Assembly: GCA_963819385.1 (NCBI GenBank)
Contig: CAWFVV010000004.1
Span: forward strand, 248,001 to 312,000
Reading direction: 5' to 3'
DNA length: 64,000 bases
Origin: JAVDCA01 sp963819385
GTDB taxonomy: Bacteria > Pseudomonadota > Alphaproteobacteria > Rhizobiales > Xanthobacteraceae
Positions 41,837 through 50,433 of the stretch are shown here, in pieces (positions within the stretch are counted from its first letter, which is position 1; every line of letters starts with the position of its first letter). The notes under the pieces are model-generated. The model did no database searches. It worked only from the letters and a program-made list of their open reading frames with translations, and had not been told where the DNA came from. Made by a program: the position numbers and the translations under genes.

Positions 41837-42755
41837 TCAACCGAGCAATCGCAGAATTCCAGTGTCCAACGGAGTTGCCGGAACGCGCTTGCCGAGCCGT
41901 GTTGCGACGAACGAGAGTGCCGCTTTGCTGAACCCATAGACATAGTCGTGCGCCTGTTGGGCAATCAGTGAGTTTGTGATGTTCGCCAACTCCTTGAGCG
42001 GAATGGCTCGGACCTTCCAATAGCCGGCGTCATCGCTAAACGCTATGAAGAGCATTCGCGGCGAGATCGGGAGCGCGATATGGCCCTCCTTAATCCCTAT
42101 TCCGTTGCTCATGATGGTCGGGCGGTCGGACGTTAGAAGCATAGAACTTGCGCTGTCGAACCGCACCACGTTCCACGTCATTTGACACAGGTGGCCAACG
42201 ACCTTCTCACTGTCGACAACGCGGTGAATGTATCTGTTGGCGCTCCAGTTGAGCGGGTTTTCCCGGAACTTGACCACGAACTCGTCGAACGTCGGCGGAT
42301 CGCTCTCCGAGCGGAGCTTCTCGTATTCACCGCGGAATTCATCGAGAGAATTCATTGACCTCGCGTTCCATAAACGTAGTCATCGCCGCAATGTACTCTG
42401 GATTTCGCAAAACGAGACAGTGCAGGAAGCGCGCCCAATGAACGCGATCTGCATCGGTCAAGTTGGCAAGCCCTGGCGCCGGGTTCAGCAGCTTTTGGAG
42501 GCTCTTCGCGGCGCGGTCGTCTATATCTTTCATGTATGCGCGCTCGACGAGTTCCGCTTTCTCGTCGGGCACGTTGGGAAGTCGATAGAGGCCGCGCACG
42601 TAGCCCGTTCCGTCTGGATTGACGCGCTTGGGCTTCACTCGATCGTATGGCTTGCTGAACTGGCAGACGCAGCCGTCATTGCCCGCCCACTGTTTCAGGT
42701 AGAAGACGGGAATATAGTGGTGCTTCGGGAGCTTCGGTTCGGTCTGCCTCGGCAT
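41837..42755 (-). pseudogene. DUF4238 protein split by a frameshift
   Basis: Two overlapping minus-strand readings form one DUF4238 protein. The first, from ATG 42755, starts MPRQTEPKLPKHHYIPVFYL, the family's HHYxPxFYL signature, and includes HWARFLHCLVLRNPEYIAAM. It stops near 42339. The second begins at 42355 (SLDEFRGEYEKLRSESDPPT) and contains MLLTSDRPTIMSNGIGIKEG and ALPISPRMLFIAFSDD. Together they give about 305 residues, the usual length. One extra base near 42345-42355 explains the break. DUF4238 proteins are often found in islands; their reaction is unknown. Confidence 0.75.
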
Positions 42756-43251
42756 GCTGCCGTACTACCACGAGTCGCCGGCGTAGCCGGCGAGCGTCTC
42801 CGCATCCTCATACGAGGCCCCGCTCGTCGATGGCGGTAGCCACGACCAAATCATTCCGGGGAGTGAGAGCGGGGCGCTGCGGGCGGATGCCCCAGCGAGC
42901 GGCGAGCTTGGACGAGCCGCGACTCGCCCCGGAGCGACAGCGAAGGGAATATAGAACCCCAATGGAATGATTTGGTCGTGGCTGGAAAGCCCGACGAACG
43001 GTGTGCGGAAATGTAGGAAACACGGGCTTTTCCAGCCCGTGGCTTGGTCGGAGGGGGTGGAGACAGTAGATGGTGGTGTGTGTGGTGGTGTAGCGTGCGC
43101 CGCAGAGCGGTGCAGTAGGTGCATCCCGGAGGGAGCGGTTCGCGCGAACGACCGAAACCCGAAGGGCCGAGACCGCAGAGCGGGCTCGGGCGCTGCGCGC
43201 CGAGGGCGTGACCCCGGAGGTGGACGCGCCGAACAGCGCATGGAGGATGAG
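42756..43251. other. GC-rich structured non-coding region
   Basis: The roughly 500 bases between DUF4238 and the next gene contain a 20 bp inverted repeat (listed separately) and CACGGGCT/AGCCCGTG at about 43020-43040. A GC-rich stretch at 43100-43240 has repeated GCAGAGCGG and CCGAGxxCG motifs. Long open frames on both strands lack any family similarity and have odd composition. It may be a non-coding RNA or remnants of mobile DNA. Confidence 0.4.
42838..42983. repeat. Perfect 20 bp inverted repeat with GC-rich loop
   Basis: AGCCACGACCAAATCATTCC at 42838-42857 is matched exactly by its reverse complement at 42964-42983, with about 106 bases between. The arms are A/T-richer than the loop. 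It could be the ends of a small mobile element or a long stem-loop RNA. Confidence 0.7.
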
Positions 43252-43817
43252 ATGCCGCGATCGATCTTGGGACCGTTCCTGACGTTCACCGCGGAGGCCG
43301 CGATCATCGGGCGGCTCTCGGCGGGGTACACGACGCTGGAGGTCGGGCTGTTGAACTGCGTGCAGGTCGTCAGGGACGACTTCGATGCCGTGCTCAAGGC
43401 CATGTTCCGCGTGCGGGAGAGTCGGCGCGGATCGGGATGGCGGAGGGCTTCGCCTGGCACTTCTATGACGAGCTGGGCCTCGGGGCGGAATTTCAGCAAG
43501 GCATCGGCGCGATGCGGAAGTGCACCGGAATCCGGAACCAGTACGCGCACTGCGTCTGGTACGACGACAAGTCAGGACGGCTGGCATTCGTGAACGTCGA
43601 AGAGGCGGCGAAGGAGAAGACGTACGTTAAGGACCTAGTCGGCCTGACGATCATGTACGTGGATGTGCCGGTGCTGGAGAAGCAAGAGGAGTTCTTCGTC
43701 TACGTGGACGAGCTGCTCGCGTGGGTGAACTACGAGGGCCGCCTGCGCGCGAAGAAGATCTCGTCGAATCCTCTGACGAAGCCGGCTTCCCTGACCGCGC
43801 CCGCGCTTCACCTGTGA
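43252..43817 (+). pseudogene. Hypothetical protein, frameshifted
   Basis: The first frame starts at ATG 43252 with GGAGG upstream (MPRSILGPFLTFTAEAAIIG) and includes LLNCVQVVRDDFDAVLKAMF. Near 43426-43432 a base appears to be missing. The second frame then gives MAEGFAWHFYDELGLGAEFQ, GIGAMRKCTGIRNQYAHCVW and LAFVNVEEAAKEKTYVKDLV. Read together it is about 188 residues. The segment with RNQYAHC resembles HEPN-like or similar small helical proteins but I cannot assign a family. It ends just before a convergent gene. Confidence 0.55.
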
Positions 43818-43823
43818 GCAGCC

Positions 43824-44330
43824 TCACGACAGCTCCTTGGTGCCCTCCGGCAGCTTGCGCCGCTTCGGAACGCGGATCAGGTACGGTCGGTTCCGCGTGG
43901 TCGTCGTGATGCCGGTGTAGAAGGTCCCGGTCTGATAGTCAGCGATGATGTCCAAACGTCTGCGGATCAGACCCCGCCATTGCTTTCCCGGCTCGAGGTC
44001 GGCGGGCATGTTGGGCGGGAAGCCTCGCAATTCCGGATTGGGGATGACGTAGCTTTTGGTCGGCCGCAGACGCCACAGGCGCCACCATGATCCGAGCTCC
44101 CAGAGGACCATGTTGGTGATGTGGGTCGGGGCATCGCCTCGATTCATGACGGTCAGGATGACCAGATCGTGCTCGTCGTGCTGCGGGTTAGCGCTCCCGA
44201 TCACCACACCGTCCGGGATGATGGAAAGCTTCAGCTTGACGCCCGAGTCCAGCCACGTCTTCAGGTTCAAGAGGAACGCGCTCGTGCCGATCACCGCGGC
44301 ATAGATCGCTACCAAGGTTTCCGGCTTCAT
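43824..44330 (-). CDS. Membrane-anchored hypothetical protein
   Basis: The 168-residue protein has an N-terminal membrane segment (LVAIYAAVIGTSAFLLNLKT) followed by a soluble beta-rich part: LKLSIIPDGVVIGSANPQHD, then LVILTVMNRGDAPTHITNMV. The pattern recalls small membrane-bound proteins with an immunoglobulin-like domain found in accessory regions. No enzyme motif is visible. It is convergent with the frameshifted gene at 43252, ending seven bases after it. The function is unknown. Confidence 0.65.
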   Translation of the reverse strand: MKPETLVAIYAAVIGTSAFLLNLKTWLDSGVKLKLSIIPDGVVIGSANPQHDEHDLVILTVMNRGDAPTHITNMVLWELGSWWRLWRLRPTKSYVIPNPELRGFPPNMPADLEPGKQWRGLIRRRLDIIADYQTGTFYTGITTTTRNRPYLIRVPKRRKLPEGTKELS

Positions 44331-44382
44331 CGATTATCCCCAGCGCTTGATGTGCTCTTCAGCAGGCATGGTACATTGTGGT

Positions 44383-44590
44383 GATGGCGGTTTACAGGAC
44401 AAGCGCGATAGCGTCTGCGAAATCGGACCCTGCCGCGCCTGTAAAGGCGCCATCGACAAGACCCTCGCTCGCAAGAGCGGGGGTTGCGTCGTTTTGAGGC
44501 TCGCTGAGAGGGGGAGAAACGCGTTGTCAGGTAGTCCCTGCTCCCAAGATTGGTTCACTCTCCCATGTCTCCCTCTCAGCGAGCCTCCCA
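44383..44590. other. Run of three hairpins, possible structured RNA or element
   Basis: Three consecutive inverted repeats are seen. GATGGCGGTTTACAGG (44383-44398) faces CCTGTAAAGGCGCCATC (44438-44454). CCCTCGCTC faces GAGCGGGGG (44462-44483). GAGGCTCGCTGAGAGG (from 44496) faces CTCTCAGCGAGCCTC (ending 44587). The whole stretch is open in one plus frame with a CEIGPCRACKG segment, but that has no family support. It lies in the gap upstream of the IS element, with little else recognisable from 44590 to 44888. Confidence 0.45.
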
Positions 44591-44954
44591 TAGCTCATCC
44601 CGCGCAGTCGGTTCGGATCAAACGACTACGGCAGCCCGATCAGGGCCGCGCCAAAAATACGACCGCGTTCAAATAAAATCAGGCGCTCGTACAGGTGCAG
44701 GTGCGAAAGGAGAGGAAAACGACGCCGACTGTCGCCTCTCCCATCTGACTTGCATCGGTGCGCGAGAGTGAAGGTCAGGACTGACTACAGGGACTTTGCC
44801 TGAGGCTTCACAAGCGGGATGAGACACGGAGCTTCCACTTGAGCCGCTGACGACGTCAGGGGTAGAGTCGGGAGTTGTGCGGTGGGAGTGACCTGCCCCC
44901 GGATTTTCGGACCAGCGATAAGTTGAGAGACTGGCTCCCGATTCGGAGGGAGCG

Positions 44955-45218
44955 ATGCGCAAAGGCCAATTCACAGAAGAGCAGAGGGTGGCGATCATCC
45001 GTGAGGCGGATCGCGAGCCGGTGGCGGAGGTGGCCAAGCGGCACGGGATCAGTGGCCAGGCGATCTACATATGGCGCCAGCGGTTCGGCGGCTTCGAGGC
45101 GAACGAGGTGCGGCGGCTGAAGCGGCTTGAGGTCGAGAATGAGCGGCTCAAGAAGCTGGTTGCCGAACGCGACCTCGAGATCGAGGTGATGAAGGAAGTC
45201 GCGTCAAAAAATTGGTGA
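44955..45218 (+). CDS. IS3-family transposase OrfA
   Basis: The 87-residue protein has a helix-turn-helix (FTEEQRVAIIREADREPVAE, then AKRHGISGQAIYIWRQRFGG) and a leucine-zipper-like tail (RRLKRLEVENERLKKLVAER). It binds the ends of the element. Near its end is A AAA AAT at about 45204-45210, where a -1 slip would fuse it to OrfB. The ATG at 44955 has GGAGGG upstream. Confidence 0.93.
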   Translation: MRKGQFTEEQRVAIIREADREPVAEVAKRHGISGQAIYIWRQRFGGFEANEVRRLKRLEVENERLKKLVAERDLEIEVMKEVASKNW

Positions 45219-46156
45219 GCGTGCCGGCTCGTCGGCGTCAAGTTGCGTATGGCCGGGAGCGAGGTCTCTCGGCGCGACGGGCCTGCACGCTGTTTTCGGT
45301 GGGGCGCTCGGCGTTGCGCTACCGAAGCCGCAAGGCGGCCAAGGACGCGGCCGTGATCGCGCGGATGAAGGAGCTGTCGGCGCAATATCCGCGCTGCGGC
45401 TACCGCCGCATCCGCATCTATCTCGGCCGCGACGGGCATCGGATGGGCGTGGGGCGCGCCTACCGGCTGTGGCGAGCGGCCAACCTGCAGCTGCCGCGCC
45501 GGAGGCCGAGGAAGCGCGTTGCGCTCCCGCGGCCGCGGCCGCAAGCACCGTGCGGGGCGAACCAGGTGTGGTCCTACGACTTCGTGTTCGATCATTGCGC
45601 GAACGGCCAGCAGCTCAAGTGTCTCACGGTGACGGACGAGTTCACCAAGGAGGGGCTGGCGATCGAGGTCGATGGCCGCATCCGCTCGCCGCGTGTCATC
45701 GATGTGCTGTCGCGCCTCGTGAGTGCACGCGGCGCGCCGGCATTCCTGCGCAGCGACAACGGCCCAGAGTTCGTATCCAAGGCCCTGTTGTCCTGGATCG
45801 TCGCACAAGGCATTGGGACGGCATTGATCGAGCCCGGCAAGCCTTGGCAGAATGGCGTCGTGGAGAGCTTCAACGGCAAATTTCGCGACGAGTGCCTGAA
45901 CCTCGAATGGTTTCGTTCGCGCGCCGAAGCGAAGGTCATCATCGAGGCGTGGCGTCGGCATTACAACGAAGTGCGACCGCATTCGAGCCTCGGCTATCTC
46001 ACGCCGAACGAGTTCGTGGCTCGACTGAAAAACGCAGCGACCTGCCATGCAACGGGCCAGGGCGCTGCGGTAGGTGGGCCTCCGCGCCCTGGCCCGTTGC
46101 ATCACCCGCTCCGCAAGGGGCACAGGCAGCAGGTCAGGGACGCCGTCTCAAGCTAA
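45212..46156 (+). CDS. IS3-family transposase OrfB (DDE integrase)
   Basis: The product, about 314 residues as read from TTG 45212, is normally made as an OrfAB fusion by -1 frameshifting. The HTH-like N-part (YPRCGYRRIRIYLGRDGHRM) is followed by the integrase core. The three catalytic acids are in WSYDFVFDHCANGQQLKCLT (D), FLRSDNGPEFVSKALLSW (D) and WQNGVVESFNGKFRDECLNL (E). RPHSSLGYLTPNEFV near the end is typical. The gene is intact. Confidence 0.93.
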   Translation: MVSVPARRRQVAYGRERGLSARRACTLFSVGRSALRYRSRKAAKDAAVIARMKELSAQYPRCGYRRIRIYLGRDGHRMGVGRAYRLWRAANLQLPRRRPRKRVALPRPRPQAPCGANQVWSYDFVFDHCANGQQLKCLTVTDEFTKEGLAIEVDGRIRSPRVIDVLSRLVSARGAPAFLRSDNGPEFVSKALLSWIVAQGIGTALIEPGKPWQNGVVESFNGKFRDECLNLEWFRSRAEAKVIIEAWRRHYNEVRPHSSLGYLTPNEFVARLKNAATCHATGQGAAVGGPPRPGPLHHPLRKGHRQQVRDAVSS

Positions 46157-46196
46157 CCGTGGTCCGAAGAATCGGGGCAGGCCAAGAGGAAAAACG

Positions 46197-46550
46197 ATGT
46201 CGAACGAAGCGGAAGCGCAAGATTGGTTTCGTGAAAAGGAAGCGCTTGAGTGGTTTGAGAAGCTGCGCGCGGCGACGAAGTGGATATTTGATTTATTCCG
46301 CAACGTGGTGATTTTGGGACTCCTGTGGTCGTTTCAGGAGCGGTCGAACAGTCCAGCGCTGGTCGTGATGACCGGTATTGGATGGCTAGCGCTTCTTTTC
46401 TATGTCCAAACGTACATGGTGCAACTTTGCTACAAGGTTCGCGTGTTCAAATCACAGCGGTTGAATTTTGCAGTAGCTGTATTGATTGGATTGCCATTGG
46501 TTGGATTCGGGCTTGGGACCGCCGGCCCAGGAAATGGCAAAGGTGGTTAA
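46197..46550 (+). CDS. Small membrane protein downstream of the IS element
   Basis: The 117-residue product starts at ATG 46197 with AGAGGA just upstream. It begins with an acidic helical segment (MSNEAEAQDWFREKEALEWF) and has two or three membrane segments (FDLFRNVVILGLLWSF, VVMTGIGWLALLFYVQTYMV, LNFAVAVLIGLPLVGFGLGT). I recognise no family. The IS right end lies 12 bases before the ATG, so its native promoter is displaced. Transcription may come from the IS. Confidence 0.6.
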   Translation: MSNEAEAQDWFREKEALEWFEKLRAATKWIFDLFRNVVILGLLWSFQERSNSPALVVMTGIGWLALLFYVQTYMVQLCYKVRVFKSQRLNFAVAVLIGLPLVGFGLGTAGPGNGKGG

Positions 46551-46623
46551 GGAAATTGGAGCGTTACAGAGTGGCAAATAACACGCAAGAGCCTCTGAAT
46601 GGGGCTCCTCATGAGGTCGAAGG

Positions 46624-47304
46624 ATGACAGACCCTTGGGCGTTCGGATGGACGCAGCTACTGACGCTGTTTGGGTTCGCGATCACGATAGCGATCGCGGT
46701 GAGCGGCTTCCGCACGTTCGGGCGATGGAAGCGGGAGAAAATTGAAGAGCGACGCATTGAGGCAGCAATTGACGCCCTCGCGTTGGCGTACGAATCGCAA
46801 ATCGTCTTTCGAAGTATCCGTTCCGGGTTCTCGAACAGTCATGAGTACAAAGAGATGGCGGTGGTAGACGGTGATACGCCGGACCGGCGGTCACTGCGCG
46901 GTTCATATTGGGTCATCGGGAAGCGGATATACGATAACAAGGAATATTTCGATCGAGTATGGAAGTCGCAGCCGGTGATGACGGCGATTTTTGGCGAGCA
47001 GATGCAACGGGTGTTCGAAAGCTTGCATGAGGCTCGGTCCCTGGTTCAAGTCGCCTCACAGACAATGGCGTGGGACGAGCCGCCACTGAACACGGAAGAC
47101 AATCGAAAGCTGTCAACGCAGCTCAGAAATGACCTGTGGGGCATCTCACGCGAGACTGACAGAGTGGAAAAGAGTCTGGAAGACTTCCGAAAGGGCGTCG
47201 AGCGGATGTGCAAGCCCGTTGTGGACCGAGAGTTCGGACGCAATCGGGAGCGCGGCTTGTTTGCATGGACTACGACACAGAAGCCCCTAAAACGGGGCTC
47301 CTGA
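46624..47304 (+). CDS. Membrane-anchored hypothetical protein
   Basis: The 226-residue protein has one N-terminal membrane span (LLTLFGFAITIAIAVSGFRT) and a long helical cytoplasmic part (RRIEAAIDALALAYESQIVF, then LSTQLRNDLWGISRETDRVE). The arrangement resembles small membrane-tethered helical proteins common in accessory regions, but no named family is visible. It follows the gene at 46197 by 73 bases on the same strand and the two may form a unit. Confidence 0.6.
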   Translation: MTDPWAFGWTQLLTLFGFAITIAIAVSGFRTFGRWKREKIEERRIEAAIDALALAYESQIVFRSIRSGFSNSHEYKEMAVVDGDTPDRRSLRGSYWVIGKRIYDNKEYFDRVWKSQPVMTAIFGEQMQRVFESLHEARSLVQVASQTMAWDEPPLNTEDNRKLSTQLRNDLWGISRETDRVEKSLEDFRKGVERMCKPVVDREFGRNRERGLFAWTTTQKPLKRGS

Positions 47305-47544
47305 GGGCACGGCATTGCGGGCCTATTGCTGCGTCGGTGTTACATCAGCAACGATTCGAGCCGCCGACCCAAATGATGGACTGAGATCTTGGCTGTCGTG
47401 TCGCGCCACCGATCACGCACGCCCAAGTTCCCCACGCTGGTTTCCAAACGATTGGGACTGAGCATTCCACGCCGCTCGGAACTCAGGTAGCATGCTCCGT
47501 GGGAGCGGTCACGGTCGGGCGGCGACGGTGACGTGGTGTCCACG

Positions 47545-48555
47545 ATGCGTGATTTCATGCGCCAGCATAGCAAGATCGATTTTATGAGGGGGCTGGAGGT
47601 ATTCGTTGCAACGGCCGATAGCGGCAGCATGACCAAGGCGGCAGGAAAGTTAAGGGTCACGCAATCCGCGATTTCCCAGCAGCTCAAGCAGCTCGAAGCG
47701 GATATGCAGGTCAAGTTGATTGACCGCGATAGCAGGCCTCTGCGATTGACGTCTGCTGGCCATGCGCTCCGTCTTCACGCCGCAGAGCTTCTTCTTCACG
47801 TCGATCAAGTTAGAGCCGAGATAAGGCAGATTGCAGCCGGACCGCTGTCCCATCTGCGAATAGCGATGTTTGGGACACTGGCACGTACGATCGCTCCCGC
47901 GCTTCTCGAAGCTGTCGTGCAGAAGGCCATACCCGTTAAGAGCGTTTCGCTTCTTCGCGGAATGGCTGTCCAGCATGCACGCGATCTGCCGCGGCGAGAG
48001 GTGGACATGGTGATCACCTCCAACGCCTTGATTGATGTGGATGGGCTGGAGCGGCATCCCCTGATTCACGAGCGTTTTGTCCTCATGGTGCCAAAGGGGC
48101 ACCTGCCGCGTTCGACCAGCTTGAGCGAGCTGGCTGCGCGTTTGCCGATGGTCCGCTACTCCTCGCGCACCGAAGTCGGCCGGCTCATAGAGCATCATCT
48201 TCGCCGCCTGCGGCTGGAGATACCGCACGGGCACATCTTTGACGCTCCTGAAGACCTTTATGCGATGATTGCCATGGGGCAGGGCTGGGCCGTCACGACG
48301 CCAACCCACATCGCTCATGCCTTATCTCCGACACTCGCCGTCGAGTTGCGGTCCTTGCCGCGTCCGGGTCTCGGTCGCGAGATCGTGCTGATCGCGCGCA
48401 AGAACGAACTTGGCGATCTGCCCGCGAAAATCGCCGCTTTGTGTCGGCGGATTCTGCGAAAGCACTACCTGCCTCGCGTGCGGGACCTGATGCCGGTGCT
48501 TGCCGATCATCTGGTGATCATTGACGATCCAACCCAGATTCGGCCGTCGGAGTGA
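47545..48555 (+). CDS. LysR-family transcriptional regulator
   Basis: The 336-residue protein has an N-terminal winged helix-turn-helix (LEVFVATADSGSMTKAAGKL, then TQSAISQQLKQLEADMQVKL) and a C-terminal effector-binding domain with GRLIEHHLRRLRLEIPHGHI and DLYAMIAMGQGWAVTTPTHI. It probably regulates the catabolic genes that follow. ATG 47545 is chosen among several in-frame starts (47533 to 47584) without strong ribosome-binding sites. It is convergent with the monooxygenase gene, and the inducer is unknown. Confidence 0.9.
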   Translation: MRDFMRQHSKIDFMRGLEVFVATADSGSMTKAAGKLRVTQSAISQQLKQLEADMQVKLIDRDSRPLRLTSAGHALRLHAAELLLHVDQVRAEIRQIAAGPLSHLRIAMFGTLARTIAPALLEAVVQKAIPVKSVSLLRGMAVQHARDLPRREVDMVITSNALIDVDGLERHPLIHERFVLMVPKGHLPRSTSLSELAARLPMVRYSSRTEVGRLIEHHLRRLRLEIPHGHIFDAPEDLYAMIAMGQGWAVTTPTHIAHALSPTLAVELRSLPRPGLGREIVLIARKNELGDLPAKIAALCRRILRKHYLPRVRDLMPVLADHLVIIDDPTQIRPSE

Positions 48556-48563
48556 GTGACCCT

Positions 48564-49781
48564 TCATTTGATTTGGGCCGCCTCCTCGAGGCTGTCCAGC
48601 AGCGACGCTCGCCGCAGGAATTTCCGCGCCAGCACCGGATCCTCGGCCGTGCGGCGCAGCTCCTCGTGGTTGTGCTTGCGGACAGCAGGGTCGCGTTCGG
48701 CCAGAAGTCGTTTGTTGCGTATCGTCTGGGCCTGAGTGTGCTGAATTGCGATCTGTCGGCGCTGGCGATCGTAGCGGTCGAGCTCCGCATCGCTGGCCTC
48801 ACCGCGCCAGACGCGGGCCAGCTTATCGGCGAGGTTGAAGGCGTCATGCACCCCGCTGTTCAGGCCCATGCCGCCGATAGGGCTGTTCACGTGCGCTGAG
48901 TTGCCAGCGAGCATGACGCGGCCGGATCGAAATTTTTCGGCGACGCGCTGATGGACGGGATACAGATTGAAGCCGCAGATCTCGAAATCGCCGTCGATCC
49001 GGAGAAATCGTTTGAGGCGCTCCTGCAAAGCATTCGGGGTCGTAAGCTTCTTCTCGTCTTCGTTCGGATCGGTTGGGAAATGGATGCGCCAGCGGTCCGG
49101 TGGGCCCTTCCAGTGGAATAGATTGGAATACTCGACCGGATCGGAAATGTAGTTCCGCTCGGTGAATCCCTGCTTGGTGAAATCATAAGCGACTTCGATG
49201 TTAAGCGTACGCTCAGGATACGTGAACCCCTGGAAATCCAGTTCGAGTAGCTTTCGCGCGATACTCCGTGCTCCCTCCGCGCTCACCAGGTGGCTGGCTG
49301 TGACCGTCTCTGGTTCGCCGTCTTCGTTGGTGAAGTGGACGGCGACCGAGTCCTGGTTCTGCTCAAGCCCGGTAAATGCCGCGGACATTCGCACGGTGAT
49401 GAGCGGGTTCGCTTTGGCCATCGCCAGCGCTTCCTCGATGATCTTGATGCGCTCGCATTGCAATACGAAAGGGAACTTGGTGTCCTCCTTAAGGTGGACA
49501 TGATCGAACTCGGCGATGATTGAAGCATCCTGGCGATCCCAATACTGGAATCGCGGAGCGATGATTCCTCTGGGCACGAGCCTTTCGTAGAGGCCGATCT
49601 TGTCGAAGAATTGGAGGGTTGAGGGGTGATTGCTGCCGGCGCGCGGGACCTGGTTTAGAAAATCCGCGTCCGACATCAGCTCGAGCAGCGTGACGGGAAC
49701 CAACTCCTGCGCGAGCGCCAGTGCAAGGCACAGGCCCACCGGCCCTGCGCCGATCACGACGACTGGGTGTTTTGAAGCCAT
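48564..49781 (-). CDS. FAD-dependent aromatic-type monooxygenase
   Basis: The 405-residue flavoprotein is of the PHBH/UbiH superfamily. The N-terminal motif PVVVIGAGPVGLCLALALAQ binds FAD. The central region has TASHLVSAEGARSIARKLLE (DG-like motif with E in place of D). The C-terminal FAD motif is RVMLAGNSAHVNSPIGGMGL, then NSGVHDAFNLADKLAR. The GD motif aspartate is replaced by asparagine (AGNSAH), which is unusual. The substrate is probably a hydroxylated aromatic or heterocycle. It lies 16 bases after the VOC gene on the same strand, so both form an operon. Confidence 0.85.
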   Translation of the reverse strand: MASKHPVVVIGAGPVGLCLALALAQELVPVTLLELMSDADFLNQVPRAGSNHPSTLQFFDKIGLYERLVPRGIIAPRFQYWDRQDASIIAEFDHVHLKEDTKFPFVLQCERIKIIEEALAMAKANPLITVRMSAAFTGLEQNQDSVAVHFTNEDGEPETVTASHLVSAEGARSIARKLLELDFQGFTYPERTLNIEVAYDFTKQGFTERNYISDPVEYSNLFHWKGPPDRWRIHFPTDPNEDEKKLTTPNALQERLKRFLRIDGDFEICGFNLYPVHQRVAEKFRSGRVMLAGNSAHVNSPIGGMGLNSGVHDAFNLADKLARVWRGEASDAELDRYDRQRRQIAIQHTQAQTIRNKRLLAERDPAVRKHNHEELRRTAEDPVLARKFLRRASLLDSLEEAAQIK

Positions 49782-49797
49782 CTTCGTTTTGACTGGA

Positions 49798-50175
49798 TTA
49801 TTTCGCGACGACGTCTTTGACGGCGCCCGCCCAGCCAGAGTGCGTCAAGTCGAAGACGATGCCGTCGGGATTGCGGTACTTGGCTTCGTAGAATGAATTC
49901 GGCGACGTCGGCCGGCCCGCCAGATATTCGCCGCCGGCGCTTACGACCTTGCGCTCGGCGCTGTCGAGATCGTCGACCCACATGCCGAAATGGTAGATGC
50001 CAACTTTCTCCTTGTCGCCCTCCTTTCTCAGAAGAGCGACATTGACGGTGCCGTCCGACATGTAGATGCCGCGGCGAGCTTTGCCGGCGCGCTTCATGTC
50101 GAAAGCCTTCTCGAAAAACTGAGCCGACGCCTCGGGGTCTTCGACGATCAGCGCGACGTGACGAAGCTTGGCCAT
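49798..50175 (-). CDS. VOC-family (glyoxalase/dioxygenase-like) protein
   Basis: The 125-residue protein has the vicinal oxygen chelate fold: AKLRHVALIVEDPEASAQFF, then GIYHFGMWVDDLDSAERKVV, and KYRNPDGIVFDLTHSGWAGA. Potential metal ligands are H8 (in LRHVAL), H75 (in YHFGMW) and a late acid in VFDLTH. The ATG at 50175 is preceded by an AGAGAG stretch. It is likely co-transcribed with the monooxygenase and may be a ring-cleavage or lyase-type enzyme. The reaction is not determined. Confidence 0.85.
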   Translation of the reverse strand: MAKLRHVALIVEDPEASAQFFEKAFDMKRAGKARRGIYMSDGTVNVALLRKEGDKEKVGIYHFGMWVDDLDSAERKVVSAGGEYLAGRPTSPNSFYEAKYRNPDGIVFDLTHSGWAGAVKDVVAK

Positions 50176-50261
50176 GATGAACTCTCTTTCTGTGAATTGT
50201 GCCGGCCCCACGATTCGGCGCGTGACGACTGTTGTGCAAGCTGTATGTCGTGCTTCGAAGA

Positions 50262-50286
50262 AAGACTAATGGAGGTCAGAAGTCTT
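50262..50286. promoter_or_regulatory. Inverted repeat in the divergent promoter region, possible LysR operator
   Basis: AAGACT (50262-50267) and AGTCTT (50281-50286) form a dyad with 13 bases between, in the 258 bp gap that separates the leftward VOC operon from the rightward catabolic operon. LysR proteins often bind such a dyad in divergent promoters. The assignment is positional. Confidence 0.3.
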
Positions 50287-50433
50287 ACTTATTGCCACCG
50301 TCTCCTTGTTTCCTAACTGCGCATGGGTGTGGAACAAGTGCCGCGGCCGGGCGCCCAAGAGATGGCGCCGGCGGTTTCGAGAGTCGTCATGAGCCCACTG
50401 GTGTCGCATGCGCCTCAAAGGAGGCCGTCTATC

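Larger units (their letters stand above)
44889..46184 (+). mobile_element. IS3-family insertion sequence (IS407-like)
   Basis: This 1296 bp element has imperfect terminal inverted repeats. The left end starts TGACCTGCCCCCGGATTTTC, and the right end, read on the minus strand, starts TGGCCTGCCCCGATTCTTCG. It carries orfA and orfB overlapping as usual in the IS3 family. Flanking bases (GGAG left, AGAG right) do not give a clean target duplication. Both genes are open, so the element may still be active. It inserted just upstream of the ribosome-binding site of the gene at 46197. Confidence 0.9.

Noticed and set aside
44347..44676. 110-codon plus frame over the three-hairpin region, with cysteines
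   Set aside because: The CEIGPCRACKG part is suggestive of metal binding, but the frame has no ribosome-binding site, is covered by hairpins and has no recognisable family.
40258..47304. Intact prophage
   Set aside because: A few proteins look phage-like, but no integrase, terminase, capsid or tail genes are present; the region is better described as an accessory patch.
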